Below, one piece after another: positions 31,862 through 34,326 of a stretch of DNA of 34,326 bases (position 1 is its first letter; each line of letters opens with the position of its first letter). The notes under the pieces are model-generated. The model was not told the origin of the DNA, searched no databases, and saw only the letters and a list, made by a program, of their open reading frames with translations. The stretch is from Clostridia bacterium (lineage in GTDB: Bacteria > Bacillota > Clostridia > Christensenellales > Aristaeellaceae): NCBI GenBank assembly GCA_017512675.1, contig JAFWEY010000206.1:1-34326 (forward strand), given 5' to 3'. The translations under genes were made by a program, and so were the position numbers.

Positions 31862-33115
31862 TTATTTTTTCCGTTTCCTGCGGCGAATCAGATGCACGGC
31901 CGCCCAAAGGATCGCAATCGCCGGCAGCAGAATCACCAGATGCGGCGCAAAGCCCGCGAGCACCACCAGCGAGTCCTGAAGGAACTCCTTGAGCCAGCTG
32001 AGCGACTGGCTGAAAGCCGCACGGATGCGCTCTCCCACGTTTTCCTCGATCGGCTGGGTCCGCTCATACGCCGGAATCTCAGTCAGGTCGATGCTGACCA
32101 CCGATTCGCTTTCGCGGCTCTGCCAGTAACGCAGCATCTGCTCGTTGCTGTCGATCTCGGACTGCACCTGGGCGATTTTGTCCTCCAGAAGCAACAGCTC
32201 ATCCAGCGACGCGGCCGTTTTCGTCAGTTCGTTCAGCCGGGTCAGCTGTGTGCGCAGCGCTTCAAGGCGGCTCTGGGTGTCCACGTAACGCTCGGTGACA
32301 TCCTCGCTGGTCTCCCTGCGGGCCGTAACCGTGCCCAGCGCGTCCAGCGCGCTGAGGAATTCATCCAGTGACGCGGAAGGAATTCTGGCGGTAATCTCCG
32401 CCGTACGGCCGGATCCGCCGTCCTCAAACGAGCGCCCGCGCACCGTGCTGTTTTCCACGCGCCCGTCAAAATCGCTGATGAGCCCAGCTGTGGATTCCAT
32501 CATCTGGTCGAAGGTATTGCTCTCCAGTGAACGGGAAGCGCTGCGCAGAATGACCTGCCGGTTTTCCTGCGTTTTGCCGGTATCGAAAGTGTCGCCGGCC
32601 GCGACATCCGCCGTCACGCCGAGGGCCTCTTCCGTTTCGCCGTCCGCGAACATCACCGGAGCGCGCTCGTCGGCATACCACGCGCCGTCAGTTTCATAGA
32701 CCGCTTCTGACGCCGTATTCGTTGCCGCCGTCCGATACTGGCTTCCGAGAAGCATTGAAGCGGCCGGCTTTTGCGAGCGATACGCCATCGTCGCGCCGAA
32801 CAGAAGCACGAATGCCGCCGCGATCGATCCGAACACTTTCCATTTGTTCCTGCCGTTCGGCCCCGGTTTCCCCTTGGCCGCTTCCATACGCACCGCTTTT
32901 CGCCACGCCGCCTGCGCGGGCAGCGGGATTTCCAGATCCTCATCCAGTTCGGCGCACATGGTCAGCATTTTCGTCGTCTGGTCCAGCAGCAGCGCGCAGT
33001 CCGCACAGTTCCGCGCGTGCTCCTCCATCGACAGACGCACATCCTCTTCCAGCAGTCCGTCCAGCAGATCGTTCAGATTTTCCTCAAATGCTCTGCAATC
33101 CATCACTTTGCTCAT
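31862..33115 (-). CDS. Zinc-finger anti-sigma factor fused to DUF4349 membrane domain
   Basis: The 417-aa protein starts with a zf-HC2 anti-sigma domain: C7 and H33-x3-C37-x2-C40 (EEHARNCADC), which binds and blocks ECF sigma factors (family knowledge). A membrane helix follows at about 92-112 (VFGSIAAAFVLLFGATMAY). The extracytoplasmic part (about 115-375) is DUF4349-like: RSLESNTFDQMMESTAGLI, RIPSASLDEFLSALDALG, and a long coiled coil with RYVDTQSRLEALRTQLTRLN and LLLLEDKIAQVQSEIDSNEQ. A second helix is near 378-402, then a basic tail. ATG 33115 follows GGAGGTG; it lies 26 nt after the sigma gene. It likely senses envelope state and releases the sigma factor. Confidence 0.88.
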   Translation of the reverse strand: MSKVMDCRAFEENLNDLLDGLLEEDVRLSMEEHARNCADCALLLDQTTKMLTMCAELDEDLEIPLPAQAAWRKAVRMEAAKGKPGPNGRNKWKVFGSIAAAFVLLFGATMAYRSQKPAASMLLGSQYRTAATNTASEAVYETDGAWYADERAPVMFADGETEEALGVTADVAAGDTFDTGKTQENRQVILRSASRSLESNTFDQMMESTAGLISDFDGRVENSTVRGRSFEDGGSGRTAEITARIPSASLDEFLSALDALGTVTARRETSEDVTERYVDTQSRLEALRTQLTRLNELTKTAASLDELLLLEDKIAQVQSEIDSNEQMLRYWQSRESESVVSIDLTEIPAYERTQPIEENVGERIRAAFSQSLSWLKEFLQDSLVVLAGFAPHLVILLPAIAILWAAVHLIRRRKRKK

Positions 33116-33141
33116 CCTGTTCACCTCCTTTTTCTCCCCTC

Positions 33142-33732
33142 TCAGGCAGGATACCGGTCAAACAACTCCGGCTGCTTGAGCAGTATTTCCCGGAGCTTTT
33201 CCCGCCCCCTGCTGATTCGGGATTTGATGGTGCCCACATTGGCATCCAGCACTCTTGCAATTTCATCATAACTGAATCCCTGCACATCCCTCAGTACGAT
33301 GGCGGCACGCATGTCCTCCGGCAGCGACGCGATCGCCTTTTGCAGATACCGCCTCTGGTCGGCGGCGATCGAATACTTCTCCGGCGTATCGTCCTCGCTG
33401 GTCGGCGCCCATCCGTTATCCAGAAGCACGTCCAGCGAAGAAGCCGTTCGCACCTTGCGCCTGCGCAATTCGTCCAGGCACGCATTCATCGTAACCCGGT
33501 AAACCCACGTGGAGAAGGTCGACTGCCCCTTGAACGAGCCCAGGGCACGGAAAATACGCAGCATCGCTTCCTGAAGGCAATCCTGCGCGTCTTCCCGGTT
33601 GCCGCACATCCGCAGCGCGACGGCATACATGCGCCCTTCGTGCTCCCGCATCAGCCGTTCAAAGGCCGACGCGTCGCCTTTTGCCGCGTCGCGAATCAGC
33701 GTCATCTCGTCCCGTTCCGGCACATCCTTCAC
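33142..33732 (-). CDS. ECF-type RNA polymerase sigma factor (SigW-like)
   Basis: The 196-aa sigma-70 factor has only regions 2 and 4. Region 2 (about residues 22-95): FERLMREHEGRMYAVALRMC, REDAQDCLQEAMLRIFRAL and FSTWVYRVTMNACLDELRR. Region 4 (about 135-190): YLQKAIASLPEDMRAAIVLR, DVQGFSYDEIARVLDANVGT and IKSRISRGREKLR. It directs RNA polymerase to a small regulon, typically for envelope stress. Translation is read from GTG 33732 with AGGTGA 9 nt before it; GTG 33723 or ATG 33705 are possible alternatives. The next gene encodes its probable anti-sigma partner. A promoter of ECF type lies just upstream, suggesting self-activation. Confidence 0.93.
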   Translation of the reverse strand: MKDVPERDEMTLIRDAAKGDASAFERLMREHEGRMYAVALRMCGNREDAQDCLQEAMLRIFRALGSFKGQSTFSTWVYRVTMNACLDELRRRKVRTASSLDVLLDNGWAPTSEDDTPEKYSIAADQRRYLQKAIASLPEDMRAAIVLRDVQGFSYDEIARVLDANVGTIKSRISRGREKLREILLKQPELFDRYPA

Positions 33733-33758
33733 CCCGTTTCTTCACCTTACAAACCTTT

Positions 33759-33784
33759 GACGAAGCTTTCGCGCGCCGGTTGCA
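33759..33784 (-). promoter_or_regulatory. Candidate ECF-type (autoregulated) promoter of the sigma factor operon
   Basis: On the minus strand TGCAAC (33779-33784) and CGTC (33759-33762) are 16 nt apart. This follows the (T)G-AAC...CG(T/A)C pattern of ECF sigma promoters. No sigma-A promoter with good spacing is seen between it and the gene. Confidence 0.5.
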
Positions 33785-33810
33785 TGTTTGCAAAAATTCT
33801 TTTTTGGGTA

Positions 33811-33839
33811 TTGCATTTTTTCGCAGAATCGGTTACAAT
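33811..33839 (+). promoter_or_regulatory. Promoter of the tRNA-Leu gene
   Basis: TTGCAT (33811-33816), a 17-nt spacer and TACAAT (33834-33839). The start would be near 33846, about 7 nt before the mature tRNA. Confidence 0.8.
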
Positions 33840-33852
33840 ATGGAAGTCATTC

Positions 33853-33938
33853 GCCGGCGTGATGGAATGGCAGACGTGACGGACTCAAAATCCGTTGGTG
33901 GCGACACCGTGTGGGTTCAAGTCCCACCACCGGCACCA
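33853..33938 (+). tRNA. tRNA-Leu (anticodon CAA), CCA encoded
   Basis: The 86-nt sequence folds as a class II tRNA with a long variable arm. The anticodon stem is ACGGA/TCCGT around the loop CTCAAAA, giving anticodon CAA (reads UUG). The T arm is GTGGG-TTCAAGT-CCCAC, the discriminator is A, and CCA is encoded. The acceptor stem GCCGGCG/CACCGGC has one C-A mismatch at pair 6-67. It has its own promoter and terminator. Confidence 0.95.
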
Positions 33939-33940
33939 AT

Positions 33941-33980
33941 CAACCATCTGTCCCGATACCTGGGACGGATGGTTGTTGCT
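33941..33980 (+). terminator. Terminator of the tRNA-Leu gene
   Basis: CAACCATCTGTCCC pairs with GGGACGGATGGTTG (one T-G wobble) around a 7-nt loop, and a T-containing tail (TTGCTTT) follows directly. Confidence 0.85.
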
Positions 33981-34092
33981 TTATGCACATCAAACGTTGC
34001 AGCGATAGCGTTTGTGGCTTCTGTATATGCAATGAAGGGATCTCTGTATCGGAAAACGCAGCCTTGATCCACGATCCGGTGCAAGGAAAAGC

Positions 34093-34121
34093 TTGCAGGG
34101 GTATCAACAGCGTGCTATAAT
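34093..34121 (+). promoter_or_regulatory. Promoter upstream of the RHS-repeat fragment
   Basis: TTGCAG (34093-34098), a 17-nt spacer and TATAAT (34116-34121). The start would be near 34128. The transcript passes through GCACCTTGACAACTGAATAC, which resembles leader sequence seen near rRNA spacers and mobile genes of Clostridia, recalled from memory and unverified. The stretch 33981-34092 holds no gene that I can support. Confidence 0.6.
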
Positions 34122-34181
34122 TCTGATGCAGGAGCGGCACTGAAACGACCGAGCGCACCTTGACAACTGAATACAATTGCC

Positions 34182-34326
34182 ATGGCCTTCGGATACGTGT
34201 ACGACAACGTCGGCAACATCACGCAGGAAACCCGCGACGGAGCGACTACGACGTATGTGTACGATCACCTTGGCCAGCTGACGCGAGTCAACGATCCGAA
34301 CGATACGACAAGCGGCAGCAGCGGTA
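34182..34326 (+). CDS. RHS/YD-repeat protein fragment, headless and cut by the window edge
   Basis: About 48 codons from ATG 34182 are open to the edge. They contain two YD repeats, GYVYDNVGNITQETRDG and TTYVYDHLGQLTRVNDP. In RHS and wall-associated proteins such repeats number dozens and form a shell around a C-terminal toxin or adhesin domain. Here the frame begins in the middle of a repeat. There is no signal peptide, no N-terminal domain and no ribosome site, and an in-frame TGA lies 21 nt upstream of the ATG. So this is probably a displaced 3' segment (silent cassette) of a larger RHS gene, or a pseudogene. The base composition just before it is more AT-rich than the rest of the window. 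Confidence 0.6.
   Translation, partial: MAFGYVYDNVGNITQETRDGATTTYVYDHLGQLTRVNDPNDTTSGSSG

Noticed and set aside
33940-34176. 78-codon minus-strand open frame after the tRNA
   Set aside because: It overlaps the tRNA terminator and the promoter at 34093, has no ribosome site and no recognisable features.
1-34326. CRISPR arrays, insertion sequences, rRNA genes or prophage genes
   Set aside because: I saw no regularly spaced direct repeats, transposase or integrase motifs, rRNA segments or phage structural genes.

Overview
The window (about 60% GC by eye) looks like a chromosomal segment of a high-GC member of Bacillota, class Clostridia. The evidence is a T-box leader, an HPr kinase/phosphorylase, ECF-sigma/zinc-finger anti-sigma organisation, strong purine-rich Shine-Dalgarno sites, sigma-A-like promoters with 17-nt spacers, and a CCA-encoding tRNA. 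Secreted binding proteins carry short leaders of the MKK...LAM...A-E type, and most lack a clear lipobox. That reminds me of Christensenellales-type genomes, but this finer placement is only an inference.

Layout. 1-1470: the 5' end of a small conserved protein (minus strand), then about 1.4 kb without an intact gene. This stretch holds terminator-like hairpins, the last ~57 codons of a decayed uroporphyrinogen-decarboxylase-family gene, and an orphan copy (copy A) of a repeated structured element followed by a strong terminator. 1492-5325: a 649-aa protein with a metallopeptidase-like HECFH motif and a C-terminal helix-turn-helix, an MFS transporter, and a convergent FucU/RbsD mutarotase. 5543-15816 (minus): a seven-ORF arginine/carbamoyl-phosphate operon argC-argJ-argB-argD-argF-carA-carB, in which carB is fused in frame to a dapF (diaminopimelate epimerase) domain. 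It is driven by a clear promoter containing ARG-box-like sequence.

16208-23777 (plus): two transporter operons, each with a long structured leader. The first is a TRAP transporter (dctP-dctQ-dctM) preceded by a promoter, a T-box riboswitch and then copy B of the repeated element. The second is a sugar-type ABC importer (binding protein, double ATPase, permease with an unusual N-terminal extension) preceded by a promoter and copy C. Copies A, B and C share sequence blocks and a set of hairpins whose pairing is kept while the bases change. They are the best candidate here for an undescribed cis-regulatory RNA.

23820-26389: a two-component regulator/kinase pair, meeting a convergent small membrane protein. 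26992-28110 (minus): a stand-alone BMP/PnrA-type nucleoside-binding protein. 28217-30905 (minus): a tightly overlapping HAD phosphatase-hprK-glucokinase operon linking carbon-catabolite control to glucose phosphorylation. 31103-33784 (minus): a SIMPL-domain secreted protein, a zinc-finger anti-sigma/DUF4349 membrane protein and an ECF sigma factor with a candidate self-recognised promoter. 33811-33980 (plus): a tRNA-Leu(CAA) gene with promoter and terminator. 33990-34326: an AT-richer stretch with a promoter leading into a headless RHS/YD-repeat fragment that runs off the window.
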